The notes beneath the pieces are model-generated. The model searched no databases. It saw only the letters and a program-made list of their open reading frames with translations, and was not told where the DNA came from. Below, one piece after another: positions 7,608 through 16,401 of a DNA stretch of 64,000 bases. The position numbers were made by a program, and so were the translations under genes. Within the stretch, counting starts at the first letter, position 1. Each line of letters opens with the position of its first letter. Source of the DNA: Pontixanthobacter rizhaonensis (GTDB taxonomy: Bacteria; Pseudomonadota; Alphaproteobacteria; Sphingomonadales; Sphingomonadaceae); the NCBI RefSeq assembly GCF_012972675.1, contig NZ_JABCRE010000003.1, positions 620,001 through 684,000 on the forward strand. The letters run 5' to 3'.

Positions 7608-8181
7608 AGCGAGCGATTGGAAACAGAAAACTTCTACAGAAATAGACTGCCGCAATCGCTGACATGCTCAATCGCCACCCAGCCTCTTGCAACCGCGGTG
7701 AGCCGCCGGCTGAGCGCTACCTTCGGTGATGTCGGGGTTTGATGGCCAATGCGGCAATTATTAATATCACCGAGATCAAACGCCGTTGTTGATGGTGCTG
7801 CTAGGGCGAATTGAACTCCCGACCTCGTCATTACCAAAGCAAGGGATGGTTTTCAGAAACGTTAACGTTATCAATGGCGTTGGCTTACATTGGGTTGGTG
7901 TTTTACCAACGACCCACGCGGTTCCCAAACTGTGCTGAGTTCCGGATTTACTGTTTTACTATTGAAAGTTTTGTGGTCCAACAGGGTTCAGAAATTCGAC
8001 CTGCGCTATACCTGCAATGAAGTTTGAAGGATGCTAGCCGATGGCAGCTAACGGGCAGGTCCTTGCCACCTCGAGATGGCATAAACTGGGGGTGGAGACG
8101 GACATTCGAAGCAATCCACCGCCTGGTTTCCTCGGTATCCGCCAACCGAACACCAGGTTAATTTATGTCTTAGATGAGGTT
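7608..8181. other. 574-base gap without a convincing gene; junction of two accessory blocks
   Basis: Open frames here are short, have no SD and resemble no family I know. The gap holds an 8-base inverted repeat (AGCGATTG 7612-7619, CAATCGCT 7653-7660) just after the B2 stop, without a T tract; the tRNA-Thr fragment at 7790-7837; a perfect palindrome AACGTTAACGTT at 7858-7869; and a small hairpin around 7890-7913 (GTTGGT, loop GTTTT, ACCAAC). It looks like an eroded junction rather than coding DNA. Confidence 0.5.
7790..7837 (-). repeat. tRNA-Thr 3' fragment, distal attachment-site copy
   Basis: These 48 bases match 24368-24415 with one mismatch (C at 7807, A at 24385) in the same orientation. 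They cover the 3' CCA, acceptor strand, T arm and most of the anticodon loop of tRNA-Thr(GGU), and similarity stops abruptly at 7838. Duplication of a tRNA 3' end is the standard scar of site-specific integration, so this is read as the far end of an island whose near end is the intact tRNA gene. No integrase remains nearby. Confidence 0.75.
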
Positions 8182-8694
8182 TCACGGGATATCCTCAGGT
8201 CTGTTTATATTACTGATCCGATCGTTGCGGAACTCGATTGGTTTTGCTCCACATCTCTCGATCCATGACCTGACAGACCGATTTCCTTCAGAAAGATGTT
8301 GGTCTAGCAAACTCGCGAGTGATGCCGGCCAGCAGCCCGTGGCAAAGTGCCTGACAAGAAAGCGCGGACTTTCAGCAGCGAGCCTATCGGTTAAGTCGGA
8401 CGGGATAGGATATACGTCGACCGGCAGGCTAAGAACTGCATCAAAGCCATTCTTAGCGGCATAGGAGAGTGCGGCGTTAAGCCCGCCCAACGGGCCAAGG
8501 TCGGGCTTTGGTTTGTCCTCAATGGAAACCATTCCCGGCCAAGAATGCCCTGAAATCACCAACTCATTGGTTTGGGTAGCGAGCGCATCAATGGCATGCT
8601 GCATGAGCGGCTTCCCTGCCACCATTGCACGAGCCTTATCACTGCCGAACCGGCGTGATTTACCGCCAGCGAGTATCACGCCTAACAGCCGCAT
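8182..8694 (-). CDS. mobA: molybdenum cofactor guanylyltransferase
   Basis: The 170-residue protein begins MRLLGVILAGGKSRRFGSDK, the nucleotide-binding signature of MobA, and contains LGPLGGLNAAL and LSLPVDVYPIP, where the metal-binding Asp is expected. MobA joins GMP to molybdopterin to give the guanine dinucleotide form that NasA needs. It is slightly short for the family (about 190). It is the last gene of the minus-strand nitrate operon, 5 bases after moeA, so cofactor and enzyme are made together. Confidence 0.9.
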   Translation of the reverse strand: MRLLGVILAGGKSRRFGSDKARAMVAGKPLMQHAIDALATQTNELVISGHSWPGMVSIEDKPKPDLGPLGGLNAALSYAAKNGFDAVLSLPVDVYPIPSDLTDRLAAESPRFLVRHFATGCWPASLASLLDQHLSEGNRSVRSWIERCGAKPIEFRNDRISNINRPEDIP

Positions 8695-8699
8695 CGCAG

Positions 8700-9932
8700 T
8701 CAGAACCGGTAGGTTGCCATTTGAGTTCCCGCTGGATAGTCATGGGACCCCGCTGGAACTTGCACAAGAATATCAGCAGCTTGTAATGACAGCTGGCGCG
8801 ATGCGGATTGGCGTTTGATCAACCGGATATGACCTTCATCTTCATAACCGCACAAGAACTGTTCGCGCGGTGCACATTGAACCGCATCGGCAAGCGGAAG
8901 ATAGTGGGTGCGCAGGCCAGCTTCGGTCCCCCGTCCCCCAAGACCGGTCAACAATGGGGCAAGGAACAAGCGAGCAATTGTCATGGCGGCTACCGGATTT
9001 CCCGGGAGTCCTAATATGTGCCGATCCCCGATGCGGCCATACCATACCGGCTTACCTGGTTTCATTGCGATGCCTGCAAAGTTGATGCTCAATCCGAGCG
9101 GGACCAGACCAGCGCGCGCGAAATCGCGGTCACCGCGCGATGCACCACCAATCACAGCAAGGACGTCGCAATCGGGCAAAAGATCCCGCGCTGCACCTTC
9201 AATTGCTTCGGGCGTGTCTTTGACGCGGGATGCTTTACCCGACTTGGCGCCCCATTGCCGACCGAGCAGCAAAACAGCTTGCGAAAGACTGTCTGGAATG
9301 GCGGTACCCGTGGAACTGGCATCGCCTGAATCGACCAGTTCATCACCGCTAGCCAGACAAGATAGGCGAGGTCGGCGATGAACCACTAGCTTGTTGGCAT
9401 CTGACGCAGCAGCAAGGACTAGCGCGTTAGGGTTTATGGTTGCCCCCTGCTCCAACAAAGTGTCCCCACATACAAAATCTGAGCCGCGCGGTCGTACATG
9501 CGGCTTGTTGTGCAGAGTTTCTGGGATCGTTACGAAATCGCCCTCGACTATGCATTGCTCAAGAACGACAATGCGATCTGCACCTATGGGCATTGGCGCG
9601 CCTGTCATTATGCGCATCGCTTTTTTAGGCCCGGCAAGCGTAATACGAGCTGATCCTGGATAGCTTTCCCCAACTACCTTAAAACGGTTGTGGCCAGCAG
9701 CAATATCTGTGCTCCGTACCGCGTATCCATCCATTGCGGCCACGTCGAACCTTGGCGAATTGATCTTTGCCAATACAGGCTCAGCCAAAATCCGACGACC
9801 GGCCTTCTCCAAAGCGACCGTCTCACTGCCAAGCGGCAAGGCAGCCAGACGGAGAATCGCCTGAGCCGTCGCGAAATCCACTGTCGCAGCGCAGCTGTTA
9901 GAAGCGGTTGACAACTTACTATGGATGGTCAT
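8700..9932 (-). CDS. moeA: molybdopterin molybdenumtransferase
   Basis: The 410-residue protein inserts molybdenum into adenylylated molybdopterin. It shows the MoeA order: FDVAAMDGYAVR near residue 60, RIMTGAPMPIGADRIV near 107-122, SCLASGDELV near 190, the MPT-binding core DCDVLAVIGGASRGDRDF, and GLPGNPVAAM in the last third. Its start overlaps the end of cobA by 14 bases. Other cofactor steps (moaA, moaC, moaE) are not in the window and must be elsewhere. Confidence 0.93.
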   Translation of the reverse strand: MTIHSKLSTASNSCAATVDFATAQAILRLAALPLGSETVALEKAGRRILAEPVLAKINSPRFDVAAMDGYAVRSTDIAAGHNRFKVVGESYPGSARITLAGPKKAMRIMTGAPMPIGADRIVVLEQCIVEGDFVTIPETLHNKPHVRPRGSDFVCGDTLLEQGATINPNALVLAAASDANKLVVHRRPRLSCLASGDELVDSGDASSTGTAIPDSLSQAVLLLGRQWGAKSGKASRVKDTPEAIEGAARDLLPDCDVLAVIGGASRGDRDFARAGLVPLGLSINFAGIAMKPGKPVWYGRIGDRHILGLPGNPVAAMTIARLFLAPLLTGLGGRGTEAGLRTHYLPLADAVQCAPREQFLCGYEDEGHIRLIKRQSASRQLSLQAADILVQVPAGSHDYPAGTQMATYRF

Positions 9933-10698
9933 GCGTGGCCTCGTTCAGTGTTTCGATCACTTCGCCGATTTGCGATGATTCCACAGCCTCACCGACGAGT
10001 ATCAATGTCGGCAAATCCTCCGCAATTGTCGCGGTGGCGAGCGCCAGCAGGTCTAATCTCGTATTTAGCAACCGCTCTTCTGGCAGGCTGACATTGCAAG
10101 CGATAAGAACGGGTGTATCCTTGCCTAAACCGGCCGCCAGCAGGTTTCGACTAATCTCTCCAGCTGCGGATCGGCCCATGTAGAATGCAAGAGTCGACTG
10201 CCCATCGGCAAGCGCGCGCCAATCCAAATCAAGTGTATCACCCGTCCGGCTGTGCGCAGTGACAAATTGGATGCGCCGCGCCAACCCGCGCAAAGACAGT
10301 GAAACGCCAGCCGAGGCTGCGGCGGCGCTCGCGGTAGTAATCCCAGGGCAAATACTTGCCCCGATCCCCGCATTGCGCAGCGCTGCGAGCTCTTCCATTG
10401 AACGGCCGAAAACAGATGGATCGCCGCCCTTCAATCGCACGACCTTGTACCCGGCTTGTGCAGCTTCCACAATCAGCTCGTTGATTGAGCTTTGGTCCTT
10501 GGAGTGGCGGCCAGCTCTCTTGCCGACACTAACCAACCGGGCATTTCTAGCGAGGGCAAGCACATTCAGTCCGACTAAAGCATCGTAAAACACCACATCA
10601 GCCGCGACGAGCAATCTCTCAGCCTTGCGCGTCAGCAGTTCAGGATCGCCGGGGCCAGCACCAACAAGCCAGACCATGCCAGGGGTAAAGTCGTTCAT
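9919..10698 (-). CDS. cobA: uroporphyrinogen-III C-methyltransferase
   Basis: The 259-residue SUMT starts MNDFTPGMVWLVGAGPGDPE, the SAM-binding opening of the tetrapyrrole methylase family, followed by VFYDALVG, VRLKGGDPSVFGR and CPGITTASAAAA. It makes precorrin-2, the precursor of the siroheme used by NirB. It lacks a fused CysG dehydrogenase/ferrochelatase domain, so those steps are encoded elsewhere. It overlaps the nasA stop by 4 bases (ATGA), which implies translational coupling. Confidence 0.92.
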   Translation of the reverse strand: MNDFTPGMVWLVGAGPGDPELLTRKAERLLVAADVVFYDALVGLNVLALARNARLVSVGKRAGRHSKDQSSINELIVEAAQAGYKVVRLKGGDPSVFGRSMEELAALRNAGIGASICPGITTASAAAASAGVSLSLRGLARRIQFVTAHSRTGDTLDLDWRALADGQSTLAFYMGRSAAGEISRNLLAAGLGKDTPVLIACNVSLPEERLLNTRLDLLALATATIAEDLPTLILVGEAVESSQIGEVIETLNEATHDHP

Positions 10699-13280
10699 TG
10701 CGCCGCTTCCTCCAGTTCCAGTTCAAGCGAGGCGAGCATCTGCGCAATTGCTGGGCGGCAGCTACCGCAATTTGTGCCTGCCGCAGTGCATGCCCCAATG
10801 GCCTCGACGCTGGTTGCGCCCGTATCGCACGCGGCGAAAATCTCGTTCTCTCCAACCCCGTGACACACGCAGACAATTGCGCCCTTTTCGGGCAGCGGAG
10901 TGGAAGGACGACCAGCGAGACGTTCACCGGCGGCGCTGTCCGCTTGGCCCAATTGCGCGGAAATCCAGTCGCGCGCAGGCAGTTCGCCGAACCGCGTGAC
11001 ATAAAGCGCCGCGATCAATGTTCCGGCATCATCTGCGACCGAGACCCGGCGCATCCCGCGCGCCAGATCGCTTACCTCGCTGCGATGTCCTGCGGGGAGC
11101 AGCGCATCCACATCTATAGCCCCGTTCTTGTCCGCGCTTCCGGCCAGCTCTGTCAGCCATCCACCTTCGATACGTGACCGGCTCCAATAGGGAACCTTGG
11201 GGTCGATAATATCTTGCTGCACCAGAAATGCACGCCAAGCTGGTTCGACGGGGGCGAGCCTAGCGGGTGTGTCTTTGAAACCCGGCTGGCCTGAAACTGG
11301 GTCGGTGGCATCTTTTGCCAGCCTTCCCGCTCTTCCGAGACTTCCCATTGCATCGGTCCAATGAATAGGGGCGAATATCTCGCCAGCGCGCTGGCCTTCA
11401 GTGACTTCTACGCGAAAAATGCCGCTACCAAACGGCGTGGCTATTTCTGCGAGCCCGCCTTGCTCAAGGCCGTCTCGAGCCGCATCGTCTGGATGCACTT
11501 CGAGCAATGGCTCGCGGCGGTGGAGCGAGAGTTTCGGACTGAGGCCCGTGCGCGTCATGGTATGCCACTGATCGCGATAGCGGCCCGTATTCAGCCGCAA
11601 CGGAAATTCAAGATCGGTGCAGATCTTGGGTATCGCGACTGGCACCAATTGGGCTTTCCGGTGGCTGGTTGAGAAGCCCTCTGCAAAGGGCCGTTCTCCG
11701 CCCCAACGAAACGGCTCCATAGCCTCATACTCGTTATCACTAAGCGTCTGATGCTCTGAAAGATCGAGCAATTTTCCATATTTCGAAGCAAGCGCAGTCA
11801 TAGCGGCATATTCGCGAAAAATAGCAGAAGGTCCGGTAAAGCCAAACGCATCACCATAGCCAAGTCGCGTGGCCACATCGCAAATGATGCGCCAATCTGC
11901 GCGGGTTTCGCCCGGTGGAGAAAACAGCGCACGCTGGCGACTGACGCGGCGTTCGGAGTTTGTAACCGTGCCGTCTTTCTCGCCCCACCCCAGCGCCGGC
12001 AAGCGAATATCCGCAAGCCGACCGGTATCAGTATCGGCCATCACGTCAGAAACAACTACAGTCGGGCAGCGCTCAAGAGCCTCGCGCACAAAACCAGCAT
12101 CGGGCATAGAAACGGCGGGATTGGTCGCCATCACCCAAATGAATTTGATCCGTCCGTCATGGACCGCGCGGAACATATCGACTGCCTTGTGACCAGGTCC
12201 GCTACACATATTGGGCGCACCCCAAAACGTCGCGACATCAGCCAACTCGCTGTCCGAAAACCCCAGATGACAGGCAAGCATATTAGCGAGTCCCCCGACC
12301 TCGCGCCCGCCCATCGCATTTGGCTGCCCGGTGATGCTGAATGGCCCTGCTCCCGTTCGAGCAATCCTGCCGGTCGCAAGATGAAGGTTGATGATCGCAT
12401 TGCCTTTATCCGTGCCACCGACCGACTGGTTAGCGCCTTGGCTGAACAGAGTAATCATACGCGGATGTGAGGCGACAAGACCCGCCAGCGCATTAAAGTC
12501 TGATGCCGAGAGGCCATGCAAAGTATTGTCCAAACCTTCCCAGAACCCTTCAGGTTTGACGCAGTGGTCCGCGATGTAAGCTTCGTCCAACTCGCCCCGC
12601 TGCATCATTTCGGCGAGCAAGGCATTGAATAGCGCCACATCGCCATCTGGCGGAACAGCGATATGGAGATCGGCCTGCTCGGCGGTTTCAGTTCGACGCG
12701 GATCGATCACAACAATCTTGGTGCCCCGCTCGGCCCGTGCTTGTTCTATTCTCTGCCAGATGACGGGGTGGCACCACGCCGTGTTAGAGCCGACCAGAAG
12801 TACCAGATCGGTCTCATCCAGATCGTCATAATTGACGGGAACCACATCCTCCCCAAATGCCCGGTTATGGGCCGCCACCGCACTGGCCATGCAGAGGCGC
12901 GAATTGGTGTCGATATTGCCCGTGCCGATGAAGCCTTTGGCGAGCTTGTTGGCGACGTAGTAATCTTCGGTCAGCAATTGCCCTGAGACATACAGCGCCA
13001 CACTATCTGGCCCATGCTCGTGGATGCAATCGCGCATCCGGCCTGCAACTGCGTCGAGCGCATGATCCCAAGCTACCCGCTGGCCGGCGATTTCTGGATA
13101 GAGCAAGCGGCCGTCTAGTCCGACGGTCTCGCCCAGATGCGTGCCTTTGGAACAGAGCTTGCCGTAATTCGCCGGATGGCTGACATCGCCCGCAATATCA
13201 ACCGACCGTTCGCCAGTGACGGTCGCCGAAATACCGCATCCTACGCCGCAATAGGCACAAGTGGTACGGATCGGCTCCAT
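10695..13280 (-). CDS. nasA: assimilatory nitrate reductase, catalytic subunit
   Basis: I take ATG 13280 as start: it lies 4 bases after the nirD stop, whereas the longer frame would begin with TTG inside nirD. The 861-residue protein has the N-terminal [4Fe-4S] motif CAYCGVGCG, a bis-MGD molybdopterin oxidoreductase body (TGQPNAMGGREVGGL is typical of NasA), a molydopterin-binding domain, and a C-terminal BFD-like [2Fe-2S] domain with CVCHG and CGSCRPAI. It reduces nitrate to nitrite in the cytoplasm. No FAD-containing NasB subunit lies beside it, so electrons may come from ferredoxin or a partner encoded elsewhere. Confidence 0.95.
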   Translation of the reverse strand: MEPIRTTCAYCGVGCGISATVTGERSVDIAGDVSHPANYGKLCSKGTHLGETVGLDGRLLYPEIAGQRVAWDHALDAVAGRMRDCIHEHGPDSVALYVSGQLLTEDYYVANKLAKGFIGTGNIDTNSRLCMASAVAAHNRAFGEDVVPVNYDDLDETDLVLLVGSNTAWCHPVIWQRIEQARAERGTKIVVIDPRRTETAEQADLHIAVPPDGDVALFNALLAEMMQRGELDEAYIADHCVKPEGFWEGLDNTLHGLSASDFNALAGLVASHPRMITLFSQGANQSVGGTDKGNAIINLHLATGRIARTGAGPFSITGQPNAMGGREVGGLANMLACHLGFSDSELADVATFWGAPNMCSGPGHKAVDMFRAVHDGRIKFIWVMATNPAVSMPDAGFVREALERCPTVVVSDVMADTDTGRLADIRLPALGWGEKDGTVTNSERRVSRQRALFSPPGETRADWRIICDVATRLGYGDAFGFTGPSAIFREYAAMTALASKYGKLLDLSEHQTLSDNEYEAMEPFRWGGERPFAEGFSTSHRKAQLVPVAIPKICTDLEFPLRLNTGRYRDQWHTMTRTGLSPKLSLHRREPLLEVHPDDAARDGLEQGGLAEIATPFGSGIFRVEVTEGQRAGEIFAPIHWTDAMGSLGRAGRLAKDATDPVSGQPGFKDTPARLAPVEPAWRAFLVQQDIIDPKVPYWSRSRIEGGWLTELAGSADKNGAIDVDALLPAGHRSEVSDLARGMRRVSVADDAGTLIAALYVTRFGELPARDWISAQLGQADSAAGERLAGRPSTPLPEKGAIVCVCHGVGENEIFAACDTGATSVEAIGACTAAGTNCGSCRPAIAQMLASLELELEEAAQ

Positions 13281-13284
13281 CGCC

Positions 13285-13671
13285 TCAGGCGACCTCGTCT
13301 GCTGGGGCAATTATGCCGCCGCCGATTGCCGCTTCGCGCAATAATAACATTCGCCCGGCATCCACCCGCATCGGTATGGTTGGAACGCAGCCTTCGTCAT
13401 CGCCGAGCGCCTTGCCCGTCTTGAGCGAGATATTCCAATTGTGCAGCGGACAGGTTACGACTGAACCATGGACAAGCCCTTGACTAAGCGGGCCTTGCTT
13501 ATGTGGGCATTTATTGATCAGCGCATAGCATTCGCTTTGCATGGTACGGAATACAGCGATCTCCTCACCACCTGCGACAGGCAAGGTGCGCGCGCTTCCC
13601 GGTTCGATTTGGGTAACTGGACCGATATCGAGCCATTTGCCAGTTATTGGTCCGCTCTTGGGAGTCGTCAT
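13285..13671 (-). CDS. nirD: nitrite reductase small subunit
   Basis: The 128-residue protein has a Rieske-like fold: CYALINKCPHKQGPL supplies the first Cys and His pair and VTCPLHNWNISL the second, so this NirD appears to keep the cluster ligands that many NirD proteins lack. It is the partner of NirB in NADH-dependent reduction of nitrite to ammonium. Its start overlaps the nirB stop by 4 bases (ATGA). Confidence 0.93.
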   Translation of the reverse strand: MTTPKSGPITGKWLDIGPVTQIEPGSARTLPVAGGEEIAVFRTMQSECYALINKCPHKQGPLSQGLVHGSVVTCPLHNWNISLKTGKALGDDEGCVPTIPMRVDAGRMLLLREAAIGGGIIAPADEVA

Positions 13672-16166
13672 TGCGCTGGCTCCAAGGCCAAGGGCCGTAA
13701 CTCAGCGATATGGCTGTGCAGATCGGCGCGTTCGCGGTCGGCACGTTTTGCCCAAGGATCATCTTGGCAGAAGCTTTGCGAGTAGTAGAAACGCTGCGCA
13801 TACTCACCCAGCGCATCGGGATCATCGAACAGCTTTGACTGTACGTACTCCAGCCCCACACGCTCGATCCACGGCGCGGTGCGCTCAAGGTAGTAGGCCT
13901 CCTCGCGATAAAGTTGCACGAAGGCTGCGCAATGCTCCATCACTTGCTGTTCGGTTTCAACCTTGCAGAGCAAATCCGTGCCGCGAAGTTTCATTCCACC
14001 GTTTCCTCCGACTTGCAACTCGTAGCCGCTATCAACGCAGATGATCCCAAAGTCTTTGATCGTTGCCTCAGCACAATTGCGCGGACAGCCGCTGACTGCG
14101 ATCTTGAACTTATGCGGCATCCAACTGCCCCAGGTCATATGTTCCAGCTTTACGCCGAGTCCCGTCGAATCCTGCGTGCCGAAGCGGCACCATTCGCTGC
14201 CAACACAAGTTTTTACCGTGCGCAGTGATTTACCGTAGGCATGGCCAGAGACCATTCCCGCAGCATTCAGATCAGCCCAGACAGCGGGGAGATCGTCTTT
14301 TTTGATACCAAAAATGTCGAGTCTTTGGCCACCGGTAACCTTCACCATAGGTGCGTCATATTTTTCAACGACATCGGCAATTGCTCGCAGCTCTTTGGGA
14401 TTGGTCAGCCCGCCCCACATCCGCGGCACAACCGAATAGGTACCGTCTTTCTGGATATTTGCATGCATCCGTTCATTGACGAAACGGCTCTGTTGGTCGT
14501 CGATATAGTCGCCGGGATACGCGCAAAGCAGATAGTAGTTCAGAGCAGGACGACAGGAAGAACAACCTTCTGGCGTGGTCCAGTGCAGTTCCTGCATCAC
14601 TTGCGGGATCTCGCGGAGGCCTTTCTCGACAATCAGTTTGCGCACATCCCCGTGACCGAAACCTGTGCATTTGCACATCGTCTTCGCACCTTCTTCGACA
14701 TCATCGCCGAGTGTCAGCACGAGCAAGCTCTCGACTATCCCGGTGCAAGATCCGCAACTGGCCGATGCCTTACAACTAGACCGCACCGCGTCGAGGCTGG
14801 TTGCGCCGCCGAGGATTGTGCCGACAACTTTCGCTTTGGAAACGCCGTTGCAACCGCAGATTTCTGTATCATCTGACATAGCTGCAACGGCTGAATTAGG
14901 GTCCAGCGAGGTGCTCCCCGAGGCGAAGGCTTGGCCGAAGATTAGTGCTTCGCGGATATCGGAAATATCCTCGCCTTTCTTGAGCAGATCGAAATACCAA
15001 TTCCCGTCAGCGGTATCGCCATAAAGAACCGCGCCGATAAGCTTGTTGTCCTGTACCACCACACGCTTGTAGATGCCGCGTGATGCATCGCGCATCACAA
15101 TGTCTTCGCTGCCATCACTGCCGGAGAAGTCACCAGCGGAAAACAGGTCGATGCCCGACACCTTCAGCTTGGTCGAGGTGACCGAGCCTTCGTAACCACT
15201 AGGCTGGTCGGTCAAATGATCAGCCAACGCACGGCACATATCCCAAAGTGGCGCGACAAGCCCGTAACAAGCGCCCCGGTGCTGTACGCATTCGCCCACC
15301 GCCATGATTGCTGGATCAGATGTGACCATGTGATCGTCGACCATGATGCCGCGCTCTGTATCGAGGCCTGCTGATGAGGCGAGGCCGGTAGATGGTCTGA
15401 TTCCGACCGCCATCACGACGATGTCAGCCTCAATCTCGGTTCCATCTTTCAGCTGAACGCCAGAAACATGGCCGTCCTTGCCAAGGATCGCCTGCGTGTC
15501 GGCACCAATCCGAATTGTTTGGCCGCGCCTTTCCAGCTCTTCCTTCAATAGCCAGCCAGCCGCCTCGTCGAGTTGCCGCTCCATTAGCGTAGGCATCAAA
15601 TGCAAGACCGTTACGTTCATGCCGCGCAGCGACAATCCATGAGCAGCTTCAAGTCCCAACAAGCCTCCGCCAATGACAACGGCATTGCCGCCGCCCTCGG
15701 CCGCTGCAAGCATCTTGTCGACATCGTCTAGATCGCGGAATGTGACCACACCCGACAGGTCATTACCAGGCACCGGAATAATGAACGGGTCTGAGCCGGT
15801 CGCGATCAGCAGCCGATCATAATATTCTGTATGGCCAGACACCGAGACAACCATCTTGCGATCGCGATCGATTTTCTGAACCGGATCACCGGAGACCAAG
15901 GTAATCGTGTTTTTGTCATACCAATCTTGGCCATTGATGACGATTTCATCGAATGTCTTCTCGCCAGCCAGAACTGGGGAGAGCATGATCCGGTTGTAAT
16001 TGACGCGGGGTTCCGCGCCAAAAATCACGATATCGTAGCGTTCGGGGTCGCGTTCGAGGACTTCCTCAATCGCCCGGCACCCGGCCATGCCATTGCCGAT
16101 GACAATGAGCCGTTCTCTCTCCCCCCCGCTGCCGGATTGCGCATCAAAGCTTGCTGGTGCGTTCAC
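13668..16166 (-). CDS. nirB: NADH-dependent nitrite reductase large subunit
   Basis: GTG 16166 is the preferred start because AAGGGA lies 7 bases upstream; an in-frame GTG at 16199 sits only 2 bases after the leader terminator. The 832-residue protein begins with an FAD-binding part (LIVIGNGMAGCRAIEEV), then an NAD-binding segment (NAVVIGGGLLGLEAAHGL), two BFD-like [2Fe-2S] segments (CGCNGVSKAK, CKCTGFGHGD) and a C-terminal siroheme/[4Fe-4S] domain with CVGSEWCRFG and SGCPRNCAEA. It reduces nitrite to ammonium. It is the first gene of the operon nirB-nirD-nasA-cobA-moeA-mobA, which is preceded by a terminator leader. Confidence 0.95.
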   Translation of the reverse strand: MNAPASFDAQSGSGGERERLIVIGNGMAGCRAIEEVLERDPERYDIVIFGAEPRVNYNRIMLSPVLAGEKTFDEIVINGQDWYDKNTITLVSGDPVQKIDRDRKMVVSVSGHTEYYDRLLIATGSDPFIIPVPGNDLSGVVTFRDLDDVDKMLAAAEGGGNAVVIGGGLLGLEAAHGLSLRGMNVTVLHLMPTLMERQLDEAAGWLLKEELERRGQTIRIGADTQAILGKDGHVSGVQLKDGTEIEADIVVMAVGIRPSTGLASSAGLDTERGIMVDDHMVTSDPAIMAVGECVQHRGACYGLVAPLWDMCRALADHLTDQPSGYEGSVTSTKLKVSGIDLFSAGDFSGSDGSEDIVMRDASRGIYKRVVVQDNKLIGAVLYGDTADGNWYFDLLKKGEDISDIREALIFGQAFASGSTSLDPNSAVAAMSDDTEICGCNGVSKAKVVGTILGGATSLDAVRSSCKASASCGSCTGIVESLLVLTLGDDVEEGAKTMCKCTGFGHGDVRKLIVEKGLREIPQVMQELHWTTPEGCSSCRPALNYYLLCAYPGDYIDDQQSRFVNERMHANIQKDGTYSVVPRMWGGLTNPKELRAIADVVEKYDAPMVKVTGGQRLDIFGIKKDDLPAVWADLNAAGMVSGHAYGKSLRTVKTCVGSEWCRFGTQDSTGLGVKLEHMTWGSWMPHKFKIAVSGCPRNCAEATIKDFGIICVDSGYELQVGGNGGMKLRGTDLLCKVETEQQVMEHCAAFVQLYREEAYYLERTAPWIERVGLEYVQSKLFDDPDALGEYAQRFYYSQSFCQDDPWAKRADRERADLHSHIAELRPLALEPAQ

Positions 16167-16201
16167 ATTCAATTCCCTTCGGCCAAAGCCAACACGCACG
16201 C

Positions 16202-16256
16202 AAAAAAGCCGCCAAGCCTCGTCCCGAAGGATAGACTAGGCGGCGCCGTTGCCACG
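16202..16256 (-). promoter_or_regulatory. nirB leader: NasT-type antitermination element with terminator
   Basis: Read on the minus strand, CGTGGCAACG (16247-16256) is followed closely by a hairpin GCCGCC...GGCGGC (16239-16244 with 16208-16213) and then six T (16202-16207). This is an intrinsic terminator between promoter and nirB. The same order and sequence recur before nrtA. ANTAR proteins such as NasT bind leader stem-loops and prevent such terminators from forming, and nasT is in this cluster. The link to NasT is inferred. Confidence 0.75.
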
Positions 16257-16362
16257 TTTTCGTATGATTAGCCGATGTGCTATCTCGCCCGTCATTGGGC
16301 GGCATGGAATCGGCCTGTCACACGTTCATACCAGTACTTTCGGCGGGCAGACAAGTGTCTTC

Positions 16363-16377
16363 TTTTGCAGTGCAGCA
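16363..16377 (-). promoter_or_regulatory. upstream motif shared by the nirB and nrtA promoters
   Basis: TTTTGCAGTGCAGCA here matches TTTTGCACTGCAGCA before nrtA (22092-22108 region) in all but one base. Both lie about 100-107 bases upstream of the CGTGGCAACG leader element. The core TGCASTGCA is palindromic. It may be an activator site for the nitrate operons; I cannot name the regulator. Confidence 0.45.
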
Positions 16378-16401
16378 TTTATCAGCCCGCCGGTTTCGTA
16401 T

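Noticed and set aside
7811-8268. Two overlapping short plus-strand frames as genes
   Set aside because: They have no SD, resemble no family, and begin in or next to the tRNA fragment.
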